A DNA stretch of 64,000 nt from Symsagittifera roscoffensis. Lineage: Eukaryota > Xenacoelomorpha > Acoela > Convolutidae. The DNA is taken from assembly GCF_963678635.1 (NCBI RefSeq), contig NC_087068.1:16807872-16871871 (forward strand), in the 5' to 3' direction. The translations under genes and the position numbers were made by a program. Numbering within the stretch: the first letter of the stretch is position 1; each line of letters starts with the position of its first letter. Shown here piece by piece: positions 44,960 to 54,604 of the stretch. Under the pieces are notes generated by a model, which saw only the letters and a list, made by a program, of their open reading frames with translations, was not told the DNA's origin and searched no databases.

Positions 44960-46052
44960 ATGAGACGGAGCAGGGTACCGGTGGCTGAAAAAAGATCTAC
45001 AGAATCAAAGACAAAATATAACTCGTCGCTACGTAAAACGGCATCCATGGGCCCAAAAGTAACAAGGAAGAATTTTTCAGTTAGCATGGTCAACACGAGG
45101 AGTAATACGGAGAACAAAACAAAGGAGGGCATGGAAGGGTAACAAGCAGAACCCGCCATCGAGATTGACCTAGAGACATCGGACCAGAGTGTGGATGAGG
45201 TGGAGAAGAAGACGACGGAGTCAACACCGATGCCAAATGCAGAAGAACCAAATCCAAAGTCCATAGAGTTCTCGCCGATAGACACTGTGGAAGACACAAC
45301 GGGCAACACGCCAGAAACGGTAAAGGACGAGTCTCAAGCAAAAAGAATGTCAATCACTGAAAAGTTGGCAATGATGGTCGGGATGAAACCAAGAGACATA
45401 GTGACGGAGGAACCAAAGACCGAGAAAGGCAAAACATTTGGAACAGTTTCCACGAAAATGACAGACACCGACCAAAACGAAGACCAGATTAGACCGGGAA
45501 CAGCAGCCAACAACAGGGCAACATCTGACCATGAAACAATGTCTCTCGATCTGGGCGATCTGATGGCGAAGCTAGATCAGATCGACAAGAGACTAAAGCA
45601 CAGCAAGGAGGATAGAGATGTGATAAAAAAAGAATTAAGATACAACAAACATGAGTACCTGGACAGCTATTTCAATCTAGCGAAAGCGACAGAGGAAAAG
45701 ATTCAGCAGATATCAGACAAGGTAAATGCCACTGACGAAGAATGAGAGAAGAACATCAAGAAAGACATGCAAGAAATGAAGCAACGATATGAATCAGTGA
45801 ATAGCCAGTTGGGGAGTTTGGAAACGAGAATGGACACAATGAGTAGGGACCAGGCTGAGAGTTCATGTGCAATACAGGCAAAACTAGACGCCATCTTGAG
45901 GAATTCATCGTCACAGGACAGGTCAGCAGCGGAGCGAACGCAAGGCAATAGAGTTGATTTCATGGAACCACAGTGGAACAAACGGCAGTCAACACCGTTA
46001 CCATTACCCCGGGAGCCCGCGAGTACAGCACCGGGGGGGGGGGGGGGGGGGG
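44960..46052 (+). pseudogene. gag, N-terminal coiled-coil part, with two in-frame stops
   Basis: From an ATG at 44960 one frame runs through TAA (45140-45142) and TGA (45743-45745) to a G20 run at 46033-46052. Encoded: a basic start, an acidic Ser/Thr/Glu-rich linker, then a long coiled coil (about 45540-45900) with LDLGDLMAKLDQIDKRLKH and QEMKQRYESVNSQLGSLETR that continues across the TGA. A Pro-rich segment leads into poly-Gly at the G run. Downstream gag continues in another frame. This matches the matrix/coiled-coil region of large gag proteins. Confidence 0.65.
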
Positions 46053-46838
46053 CGGGCAAAAGCGATTATGAAAAATGGAACAGCAAACACAACGAGTGGT
46101 CCAGGGGACTCCACGACTCACAACAACGTGGGACCGGATGTCATGACGTGGGCAAGCACCTGGGAAATGATGAACAGGACACTAGAAGCCTTCGCCACAA
46201 GGAACACCGACTCGAGTGAAAGAGGAAGCAACAAATCCAGGAAAACTTTCAAAAAACCGAAAGAATTCAAGGATGATTCAGATGGATGCATTGACACTTG
46301 GGTAGAAGTCATGAGGTTGCACTTGGAACAAGACAACTTGAACGATGAGAGGCAAGCATGCACAGCGATACTCAGCAACTTGGAAGGTACGGCATTGAAA
46401 TGCGTGGTTGCGAAGAAGGAAGAGGAACGCGACACTGCGGATAAAATCTTCGAGATATTGTTGAATCGATTCGGGTTAGGCATGAAGGGTCATCAAGCGA
46501 TGATGCGATTTGAAAAGAGAAGGCAAAGGGACGATCAATCGATAGACAGGTTTCTAGATGATCTTGAGAGCTTGAGGCGAAGGAGTGACCCGGAAGAGTC
46601 CACCAATAGAAGGAACTTTAGCATCGCCTCAAAGTTCATTGATGGGGTAAAGAGTGATGACTTGAGAACAATGTTAGCAACATACTATACATTGTCGAAA
46701 GACAGTGCACCGACTCCAGAAGAGATGAGACAGAAGTCGAGAGAGTACATGCTAATGAAGCCCAAAAAGTACTCATATTCAGAAAACAGGAATATGCAGG
46801 GGGAGCCAACCACAAAGGTCGTCATGGTACAAGCCTAG
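46053..46838 (+). CDS. gag capsid-like domain
   Basis: After the G20 run the coding frame is the one that also reads through the G run from 45954. It encodes about 260 residues with a retrotransposon-gag (capsid) pattern: IDTWVEVMRLHLEQDNL, then AILSNLEGTALKCV, ILLNRFG, FEKRRQRDDQSIDRFLDDLE and FIDGVKSDDLRTML. This helical fold packs genomic RNA into particles. It ends at TAG 46836-46838; the zinc knuckles follow in another frame. Confidence 0.8.
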   Translation, partial: RAKAIMKNGTANTTSGPGDSTTHNNVGPDVMTWASTWEMMNRTLEAFATRNTDSSERGSNKSRKTFKKPKEFKDDSDGCIDTWVEVMRLHLEQDNLNDERQACTAILSNLEGTALKCVVAKKEEERDTADKIFEILLNRFGLGMKGHQAMMRFEKRRQRDDQSIDRFLDDLESLRRRSDPEESTNRRNFSIASKFIDGVKSDDLRTMLATYYTLSKDSAPTPEEMRQKSREYMLMKPKKYSYSENRNMQGEPTTKVVMVQA

Positions 46839-47241
46839 AGATGAAATGGACAAACGTAGATCATGCGCGAACTGCGGGTCAGCTGATCATCACGTGGCAG
46901 ATTGCACAACATACAAGCAGGGCATGAAGAGTCTGGGGTACGCACCAGATGAGGAGGACATGAGCCAGATGGAAGAACACGAGTACTATAGTGGCTTGAT
47001 CATCAAAATAGGTGCAAGATGCTTCTTCTGCAACCAAGAGGGGCACTTCAGGATGGACTGTCCGTTGTTCTGGGAGGCAGTCAAGAACCAGAGAAATATA
47101 CAATGTGAATTTGAAACGAAAAACTTAGAAACACCAAGTGCGGAACTGCCAACGAAAACAGTGAAAGCTGTAACACAAGTTAATAGTGCAATAGAAGCCA
47201 CGGCCAGGAACGCCCTAGTGAAGAATCATTCCAGAGAATAA
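46819..47241 (+). CDS. gag nucleocapsid region, two CCHC zinc knuckles
   Basis: CANCGSADHHVADC and CFFCNQEGHFRMDC both fit CX2CX4HX4C exactly and bind packaged RNA. In this frame coding sequence can be read upstream of the ATG at 46846, so a frame change lies around 46760-46830. The frame stops at 47239-47241, where the protease and RT core should follow but are absent. Confidence 0.85.
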   Translation, partial: SSWYKPRDEMDKRRSCANCGSADHHVADCTTYKQGMKSLGYAPDEEDMSQMEEHEYYSGLIIKIGARCFFCNQEGHFRMDCPLFWEAVKNQRNIQCEFETKNLETPSAELPTKTVKAVTQVNSAIEATARNALVKNHSRE

Positions 47242-48293
47242 AGAAAGAGTTGTGCGAGGCACCGGTGTTGGGGATGCCAACGGAAAAATGGATGTACGTG
47301 TTGGATACGGACGCTTCGGTAGTAGCGATTTCTGGAATTCTCCATCAGGAACAAGAATGGAACGGGAAAACTGTCTTGAGACCAATAGCGTACGGGAGCA
47401 AAGTCTTAGGTGACACGGAGATGAAGTACGGGGCACCGAAAGCAGAGATGTTCGCGGTAGTTACCTTTGTCTAGAAATATAGAGCATACCTAGGCAGCGA
47501 GCCATTCAAGCTGCGAGTCGACAACAGGGCACTAAGCTGGCTGAAGGCGTACTCAATGGACCAAAGTTACATTGGGAGATGGATAGTTCGCCTGGATGGT
47601 AACAACATGATAATTGAGCATAGAACACGAGACAAACATCAAAATGCTGACAGCTTGAGTAAGAAGACGGAGTTCTACGAGAGACAAGAACGGAGGGAGG
47701 CAGATAGACCTGAAATCAAGGATGGCTTCTCCTTCATGGATAAGGAAACGTACGACAGTCTTCCACTCACGAGATGGCTAGACAAATCAGGCAAACCAAT
47801 AGAAGATCACCCCGAATTACCAAAAGAACCTCCGGAGAAAACAATCTTGAAGAAGAACCGAGGGATGCCGATAGGGATAATACTCAAGTCAAAGATTGTG
47901 AGGGAGACGCTCAAGGCAAAAGGCTATGATCTTAACCAGGTAGAAACGGGAGATGCACAAATAGATGATGACTTAATGAGGTTACTCGAGAAACTAGCAG
48001 ATGATAAACCCGTGATCCAAGAAAAAGGTAAGGAGGAACCGGAGGTCACAATACTGCGAAGGAGCGAGATAGTTAGTGATAAAAACACCTCGAATGTGAC
48101 TAACCCTGATGGGAAAGAAGTCGTGCAGTCACTGGTTGATAAAATCCCTGACGACATACTTGAACAGACTCGGGTTAGTAAAAAGAAAGTGGCGTTCAAG
48201 GAAGAAGCTGAATACCAGGGACTAGGTCAAGAGTCCGGGGAGTGGTCCACGTCCACGGAGGAAGAGGATACTGAAGAAGGAAATTTGTCCGGG
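47225..48293 (+). pseudogene. Pol remnant: RT connection, RNase H and acidic linker
   Basis: The frame begins within the segment just before RNase H (LCEAPVLGMP) and then shows VLDTDASVVAISGIL (first RNase H Asp), KAEMFAVV (Glu), LRVDNRALSWL (Asp) and KHQNADSLSK (Asp). TAG at 47472-47474 lies inside the domain, so it cannot be a natural gene boundary. A long acidic linker follows to TAG 48294-48296. Protease and the RT palm are missing, probably through one deletion with its junction near 47225-47240. Confidence 0.82.
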
Positions 48294-48296
48294 TAG

Positions 48297-50735
48297 TGTG
48301 AACTATGGGATGAGGACTCGGATGAGAGCAGCGACAATCAGGATAGTCTATGCATGATATTGGCGGAAGAGAAGATTAGACACCGCGACAGGGAATTACA
48401 AACAGATCCATCCTCAGGAACGTACAATTTGGACGTACAAGAAGTACGACGAGGTGAAGAACTTGAAAGAATTGCAGTTTCGAGGAAACCATTCAGGGAA
48501 CTATCATGCAACTCAAATGTCAGAACAAATCTGGTGCCAGAAGACGATATGAAGATCGTGAAGAGGATAATATGCGTGAAGCTGAATGATGACATCCACA
48601 ACCCTGGGGAAATGAGTGGACAGATCATGGCACTAAAGGAACATGTCAAGGCGAGATATAGGCTGTCGGACCTAATAAGAGCCCAAAAAAATGACAAGAT
48701 GACAAGTAACCTCTCCAAATGGATCCGGACGGGGTCCAAGGAGAAAGGGGAACTCGAAGAAGACAGCTACAAGATCTTGAGCCAGTTCTACAAAGAGAAG
48801 AAAGATTTACTCTATCACACAGCTGACGGGGTGGTAGCGTGCAAGAGAAAAGAGGAGGAGAAGATATTACACAAGCACAACCTCATCATATTACCACAAT
48901 TGTATCAGACAGAGGTGTTATTCAGATCGCACGACCAGATGGGGCACCAGGGGATAGACAAGGTGCAACAAAGAATACTTCACAGGTTTGATTGGCCAGG
49001 ATTGAGGAAAGCTTGCGAGAGATGGGTGAATGCATGCCTAGCATGCCTGCAAGTAAAAGACCCAAGGAAGATGAAATTCCCACTCAAGTCGGTTGAAAGC
49101 TCAGAATTTAATGAAGTGGTGCAGATAGACCATCAAAAGATCTGCATGACGGAATCGGGGTATAACCAGATACTGGTTATAATAGACCACTTCACAAAGT
49201 TCGCAGAAGCGGTGCCGTGTCAAACAGCCTCGGCAGAGGAGACTTGTGACCACCTGATAACTCATTGGATATCGAGGTATGGTTGTTCAATGACTTTTCA
49301 GTCAGACAACGGCAAGGCGTTTGTGGGGGATTTGACCAAAGAATTAAGGAAGAGGTCACACATTGCCCAAGCACAATCAACGACTTACCATCCTCAGACC
49401 AACGGGCTGGTAGAGAGACAGAATAGAACGTTGGTGAACATGCTGAGGGTATACTGCTCAAGATACTTGACAGACTGGGATAAATATCTGCCGCAAGTCG
49501 TAGGGGCGTACAACAGTACGCAACACTCAACAACGGGCATCAGTCCTTTCATGATGTTGACGGGCAGGGAGAGAGCAATGTCCCTGACATTCTTTTACCC
49601 GAAATACGAAGGGAAGAGGACGTCGCCTCAAGCTTACGTCAAAGAAGCGATCTGGAGACAGCAGGAGCTAAACGAACTCTGCAGGAGGAACACTGCGCAA
49701 GCACAAATGAGACAGCGCAAGAAATATGATGAAAAGATATTACAGGCGAATCCATATGAAGTGGGCCAATACGTGTTGGTCTTCCAGAATGTCATACTGC
49801 CCAAAGGGACAAAAAAACTACTTAAGAAATGGAGAGGACCATTCATGATAACAGAAGTACATCAACAAGGACGGTTCTACCGCTTGAGTACGGGGCGAGC
49901 AGCACATTATGAAAATCTGAAGCCTCAAGTCCCATCCCCAGAGGACTGGTGTATACCACGGGACATGGAGGGACTTGAGTACCTACTGGTGGAGCCAGCG
50001 TGTGAAGTGAACGAAAGAGGCACCAGAGAAAAAAATGATGGCAACGAGAACTTGAGTTTAGACGACAATGAAAAGATAGAAGCGGACTCCGAGGCGGAAT
50101 CCTTTGTGGAAGAAGACTGGAACGATCCGGAACAAAGTGAGGTGCCAAAGTGGACAGAACCAGACTTGATTATACCAGCGGGGACAAGGAGTGGCAATCG
50201 CAAACGGACAGGCATGAGGTACAACAAGTTCGGAGACGATTTCCTGATTGAAAAGATACAGCCCGATGACCTAAGCAAGGAGCTACTAAAAGTGGGCGAA
50301 CTGGCAGCCGATGATGAATGGCAAATTATCAATGCTAATGAACACTACCCACAGGAAGACTACTCGACACCAGAGCGGGAGACGGATTTGGAACAGAGCG
50401 AGATAAAGAGAAGGGAGAATACGAACTTGAGGATATTAGAATGGATGCGCGATGTCAAGAACGGAAGCGACGAAGGACAAAGCATACAACAAGTTGACGT
50501 ATCAGCGGGAAAGCACATGAAAACGGAAAATCCCCTCTTCGGCTGGACAGCAACAGACAGGCCGCTCGAGATTCCACCAGACAATTTGGACCCAGCACCA
50601 TCGACGGGGACGTCGATAAATATTTTTGTCCGGGGAGTGGGGGGTAGGACTTACCCACACCGAAATTTTAATGATAAAGAAACTCAGGGAAGTGAGAGAA
50701 ACGAGCGGGTTGGAATTGGATGGGGAGGAGGCTGA
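48297..50735 (+). CDS. Integrase with acidic C-terminal tail
   Basis: Same frame as the RNase H part. An HHCC zinc domain (HDQMGHQGIDK...CLAC) is followed by the catalytic core: VQIDH (Asp), FQSDNGKAF (Asp), GLVERQN (Glu), the DD35E order. GPFMITEVH starts a C-terminal DNA-binding fold. About 250 acidic residues follow. Integrase inserts the cDNA into the host genome; all three catalytic residues are present. The frame ends at 50735, but at a G6 run (50639-50644) the reading appears to pass to another frame that encodes the macrodomain-like segment. Confidence 0.92.
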   Translation, partial: CELWDEDSDESSDNQDSLCMILAEEKIRHRDRELQTDPSSGTYNLDVQEVRRGEELERIAVSRKPFRELSCNSNVRTNLVPEDDMKIVKRIICVKLNDDIHNPGEMSGQIMALKEHVKARYRLSDLIRAQKNDKMTSNLSKWIRTGSKEKGELEEDSYKILSQFYKEKKDLLYHTADGVVACKRKEEEKILHKHNLIILPQLYQTEVLFRSHDQMGHQGIDKVQQRILHRFDWPGLRKACERWVNACLACLQVKDPRKMKFPLKSVESSEFNEVVQIDHQKICMTESGYNQILVIIDHFTKFAEAVPCQTASAEETCDHLITHWISRYGCSMTFQSDNGKAFVGDLTKELRKRSHIAQAQSTTYHPQTNGLVERQNRTLVNMLRVYCSRYLTDWDKYLPQVVGAYNSTQHSTTGISPFMMLTGRERAMSLTFFYPKYEGKRTSPQAYVKEAIWRQQELNELCRRNTAQAQMRQRKKYDEKILQANPYEVGQYVLVFQNVILPKGTKKLLKKWRGPFMITEVHQQGRFYRLSTGRAAHYENLKPQVPSPEDWCIPRDMEGLEYLLVEPACEVNERGTREKNDGNENLSLDDNEKIEADSEAESFVEEDWNDPEQSEVPKWTEPDLIIPAGTRSGNRKRTGMRYNKFGDDFLIEKIQPDDLSKELLKVGELAADDEWQIINANEHYPQEDYSTPERETDLEQSEIKRRENTNLRILEWMRDVKNGSDEGQSIQQVDVSAGKHMKTENPLFGWTATDRPLEIPPDNLDPAPSTGTSINIFVRGVGGRTYPHRNFNDKETQGSERNERVGIGWGGG

Positions 50736-51243
50736 GCCTACCATAGGACGGAATTTCAAAACGAAGTTTGAAATACCAAACGAATACTCGGAAAACATCC
50801 TGATAACGGATAGTGGCTTCATTCTGTCAGACAAGACTAGCGCAATCTGTATCACGGCGGACATGAGTTTCAAATCAAGACTGGAGCCCGACTTCAAGAG
50901 AGAGTACCAGAACGTGGAGTTTCTGTTTAGACAGAGACCGGGGCTGGGAGGAATGGCTGCGCTTCCACCATCAGTAGCACAAGTCCCAGGCAAATACCTG
51001 TGCTTCTTGGTGACGAGGGTCAGTGAAAGAAACACGATCGATCCTGAACACGTGATGTTGGCACTAACGAAACTGCAGGACTTCATGATCCAAAGAAGAA
51101 TAACAGAGGTCTCAATGCCGGTCTACGATCCGAACAGGGGCAAATTGAGCCCAATGGAACTATACGCTATCCTACACGTGGTCTTCGCGGAAACGGAGAT
51201 AATGGTACATCTGCACAAGAAATACTACCTGAGTATCGCCTAA
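50626..51243 (+). CDS. Macrodomain-like protein, TARG1/OARD1-type, derived
   Basis: About 200 residues. The order of predicted strands and helices and several strings recall the small TARG1-like macrodomains: AICITADMSF (first strand and loop), KYLCFLVTRVSERNTIDPEHVMLALTKLQDFM (strand then helix), ITEVSMPVYDP (strand with the SMP motif), then MELYAILHVVFAETEIMVHL. TARG1-like enzymes remove ADP-ribose from Glu/Asp. Here the loop that normally carries GCGLD reads YDPNRGKL, and the catalytic Lys position is not conserved, so it is probably inactive or only binds a ligand. Homology is inferred by eye. It overlaps the end of the integrase frame and may once have been fused to Pol. Confidence 0.5.
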   Translation: MSGEWGVGLTHTEILMIKKLREVRETSGLELDGEEAEPTIGRNFKTKFEIPNEYSENILITDSGFILSDKTSAICITADMSFKSRLEPDFKREYQNVEFLFRQRPGLGGMAALPPSVAQVPGKYLCFLVTRVSERNTIDPEHVMLALTKLQDFMIQRRITEVSMPVYDPNRGKLSPMELYAILHVVFAETEIMVHLHKKYYLSIA

Positions 51244-51673
51244 GTCAGGTACATGGGGGTCTTGCGTTGGGCATAAAGGGATCTCGAGTTAGGTGTTGGG
51301 TACAGAACAGGTAAAAGGGTCTTAAAAGTGATTGGCATGAAAATTAAATATTAAATGATTGATGATGCTAAAACATAAAATGAATCTGCATGCTTTTAGA
51401 AAACTTTCAATTGAACTATTTTAGTAGAACGAAAAGGATAAGGTTTTAACTATAGTGGAAGGGGGGTTTTAGGTTAGTAACATAGCATGTTAGTCTAAAA
51501 ATTAAGTGTTATTTTCAGATTGATTTGGTAAAGTCAAATTGACTACCCAACTGCACTCAATTGAAAGAAAAGAAGATCTTGAACGAACACACAAGTTGAA
51601 CAACGCTTCAAGAAGTTAATTCTCAAATTCTCAAGTGGTAAGGTAATTCTCAAGTGTTAAGGTAATTCTCAAG
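51244..51673 (+). other. AT-rich intercistronic segment with splice acceptor
   Basis: No coding sequence. TTATTTTCAG ending at 51518 is a strong splice-acceptor match; the AT content is much higher than in the flanking coding blocks. A short repeat AATTCTCAAGT(G)GTAAGGT follows (about 51620-51670). This may be where a spliced RNA for the downstream block begins, as with env-type genes. Confidence 0.4.
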
Positions 51674-52495
51674 TTGATACGTGAGCCAGATCATCCAGAA
51701 ATAATGGCAGATCGATTTTGGAAGTCCATGCCCGCGGCTCTGAAGAAGCCCACGCTTGATGAGCTATACAGACTCCTGAGGGATCTGGATTACACCCAAG
51801 TGGATGAGAGAATGGCGGTGATGCTGAACGCCATCCTTCAATTGGAAGAGCAGGGCGAATGCCGGGAGTCTGCAACCGAAGCGGTTCTAATGGTCAGCTA
51901 CACCACTGAAGGAATATCCAACCAATAGCAAACCAGATGGCTGTCCTGGAATGCGGATGGAGGAGTTAGGGGATTCGATTTGGCGAGGAAACCTGGCTTG
52001 AGCAACAACACCGAGTATGGCGCGGGGGAGTTCCCACTACCTATCAGACCATCAGCAAGATCAGCGGGCCAGAGCACGAGTAAGATACCATCGATGACGC
52101 GAGCGCAACAAACGGGAGAAGCGTATCCGGACCTCAGTACTTTGAAGAGAGAACTTGAGAGGACACAGAGGGAGAGGAACAAAGCGAACCTAGACCGGGA
52201 TCAAGCGAAGCTCGAGAGAGATCAAACGGTCGTCGAAAAGGACCAAGCGCGGAGGGAACTTGATATGCTGAAGGCCGAGCATCAGCAAGAACAAAGGGTG
52301 CTAGAGAATGCCGCGAATTGTGAACAGCTGAAGTCGGAACTTGAGAGAATCCAGAAACGACAACGCGAGCTCGATATGCAAAAGGGAGCCAGGCCCAAGG
52401 AGCGAATGGTCACTGGCTCAAGACCAGAGTCACGTATGGAGGTGGACGAAGCTCCCAGATCGAAGGGACGATTTAACCATGACCGCGCGGCTTAG
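51674..52495 (+). pseudogene. Accessory protein 1: small helical part and charged coiled coil, one in-frame TAG
   Basis: The frame starts shortly before ATG 51704 and encodes a helical segment (WKSMPAALKKPTLDELYRLL), then TAG at 51926-51928. It goes on in frame to a long, highly charged coiled coil of ERDQ/LDRDQAKLERD-type repeats (about 52140-52400) and a basic end. It stops at TAG 52493-52495, and the SGNH frame follows in the same phase. No family recognised; the layout resembles a structural gag-like or oligomerisation protein. Confidence 0.55.
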
Positions 52496-54604
52496 GAGCA
52501 TATGAATGAGGGGTTGGAGGTATGGATACCAACTGAGTCAACATCCTCCCTGCATGGCCTAGAGACACAACCGATACTTCCATTGATAGACGTCGCACTG
52601 CCTGGGTATACCCCGAGTTCAACCCCGAGCAGCAGCCAGGTGAGCGGCAGCTCATCATGTCTGAAAGAATTGAACGAGAGGCTACAACTAAGGAATCGTG
52701 AGAGTCCAGCAAGAGTGGAGCTACCCCCGACGTGGAGGGAGCAACCGATCAGGAGTGTGGTAATCTCAAGCTACAAGAAGAACACGGAGGGCAGGTACCA
52801 GAGACATAATCGCATGGATTGGAGCACGGCACAAAGAGTCAGGAGGGATTGCTTCCATGACGCGGCATGGGTGGAATACCTCACGCAGCCACGTAAACCA
52901 GAGGGGGCGGTCCATCTAATCATAGGGGACAGCCTGCTGCGGGTGCTGACCCGGATTCAATCACATTGGCAAACGGGGATCTTCAGTTTCGCTGGAGCTG
53001 TGATGCCACAGATATTGGCATCACTTGAGATGCTAGGGATGGCGAGAGTACATACGGTGACTCTAATGATCGGGACGAATGACGTGTCCAGGGGGGAGTC
53101 CAGGAAGGTGATGAGGCTACATGACAAGATGAGCTGCATCCTTGAGGAATTGCGGATTCAAATGGATCCTGCCATTCTCACGGTGTGTACCATTACCTAC
53201 AACATCAAGGCGGACCAACACGCGATGGAAATGAGCACGAAGTTGCGAAACCTGAACGAAATAATCAGGCAAATACATCAAAGGAGTGTCCTCCCCGTTG
53301 GATTACTGGACGTAGCCGAGCAGATGGAGCGATCTGTTTTCCCCGACGATGCATCCTCAGGCGGGATACACTTTGACAGGCCTAGGGGAGTGGAATGGTT
53401 GAATGATGTCTTCCAAAGGTACATAAGCGCGTTGGAGGCAGAATTGCTGGAGACGGCCCAATTCACAATCGAACCACCTCCAAATCTACCTTTCCTCAAC
53501 TCAAGAACTTTATCCAGTCGCCTGGGGGCGATGGCCGATTCTAGAGACAGCTCGAGGAGCAGCCGGACCAGAATACCAGGTGCCGCGCCAATGGAGGCCG
53601 AGGAGGCAACGTCATCAACACCTCAGAGTTTGGTAGTGTCCTCGGTGGTAGTGGTGGAGAGCAAGAAGGTGGAGAGACCGGCGGAGACCAGTCGGTCGAG
53701 ATATCTGGAGAAGGTAAAGGAGCTGGACTTGGAAGACCTGGAATGCAGACAAGAGTTGGCGGAAGCTTTGGGTTTCGAGCGAGTGTCACATGAAGACTTG
53801 AGTAGACACCAGTGCGTGGACTGGTTGAAGGCTCACGAGATGCATTTCTCAAGAGCAAGAATAATGGAGACGGCGGATTTGACGGGGATTCCCACAAAAT
53901 CAGTCATGGGACCTATCAATTGCAGGCCTCTCAAGTTGCTGGGGAGTCGGGGACTCATAGTGGAACCTCCAAAGCATCGAACGAGCATTGCCAGAATCAG
54001 GTTGGCAACTCCAGCGCAGTTGAGGGTGGTAGACAAACTATTGGACCCAAGAGAGATGGAATTGCCAGATGCCGCTTATGAAGGAACGAGGTTGGCGGAC
54101 GACCCTAGATACGGGAAACCCTGCGGGAACACCCAATTGGCCAAGATCTTGGCAGTTTACGACAGAGCAGATCCACCTGCTGCGAGGGTGATCATTGTAG
54201 CGGGATCGGACTTCGAGGGAACCTCTCCCAAGTTGTTCTGGCCGGAGACTTTGGTATACTCACTGCCAGGAGCCGAGCTGAATCAAATGTTAACCTTGGT
54301 GGTAGCAATAAAATCGGAGATGCCATGCGAGCCCGAGCTACTACTGTTTGCGGGAATGAATGACCACCTGCATGCGACTGGGTTTCTTGAGCAGCTCAAG
54401 GGCGATGAACCGGCGCCGAAAAGAATCTGGGAAGCTATCCAGACGTTATTTGCAGCGATGAATGAGGTACAGGAGAACGTTACCTCGCGATTTGGATCCA
54501 AGACAAGAGTGGTGTTCACGACGTCCCCCGGGTACGCGAGCATGCTTCCCGCTCTGCAGTTTGTGTATGCGGTCTTGATCTTAATAGCCGAGGGGAATGA
54601 ATGA
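52496..54604 (+). CDS. Accessory protein 2: SGNH hydrolase domain plus a second SGNH-like domain
   Basis: About 700 residues from ATG 52502. Residues about 138-300 are a recognisable SGNH domain: HLIIGDSLLRV (block I, GDS), SFAGAVMPQI (block II), LMIGTNDVSR (block III, GxND) and GIHFDRPRGVEWL (block V His). A Ser/Glu-rich linker follows. A second unit, about residues 550-690, reads IIVAGSDFEG, SLPGAELNQM and LLLFAGMNDHL, which repeats blocks I-III with changes. SGNH enzymes are esterases or lipases. In this element the role is unknown; acting on a membrane or cell coat during entry or exit is only a guess. The frame ends with TGA, but coding-like sequence goes on in phase. Confidence 0.72.
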   Translation, partial: EHMNEGLEVWIPTESTSSLHGLETQPILPLIDVALPGYTPSSTPSSSQVSGSSSCLKELNERLQLRNRESPARVELPPTWREQPIRSVVISSYKKNTEGRYQRHNRMDWSTAQRVRRDCFHDAAWVEYLTQPRKPEGAVHLIIGDSLLRVLTRIQSHWQTGIFSFAGAVMPQILASLEMLGMARVHTVTLMIGTNDVSRGESRKVMRLHDKMSCILEELRIQMDPAILTVCTITYNIKADQHAMEMSTKLRNLNEIIRQIHQRSVLPVGLLDVAEQMERSVFPDDASSGGIHFDRPRGVEWLNDVFQRYISALEAELLETAQFTIEPPPNLPFLNSRTLSSRLGAMADSRDSSRSSRTRIPGAAPMEAEEATSSTPQSLVVSSVVVVESKKVERPAETSRSRYLEKVKELDLEDLECRQELAEALGFERVSHEDLSRHQCVDWLKAHEMHFSRARIMETADLTGIPTKSVMGPINCRPLKLLGSRGLIVEPPKHRTSIARIRLATPAQLRVVDKLLDPREMELPDAAYEGTRLADDPRYGKPCGNTQLAKILAVYDRADPPAARVIIVAGSDFEGTSPKLFWPETLVYSLPGAELNQMLTLVVAIKSEMPCEPELLLFAGMNDHLHATGFLEQLKGDEPAPKRIWEAIQTLFAAMNEVQENVTSRFGSKTRVVFTTSPGYASMLPALQFVYAVLILIAEGNE

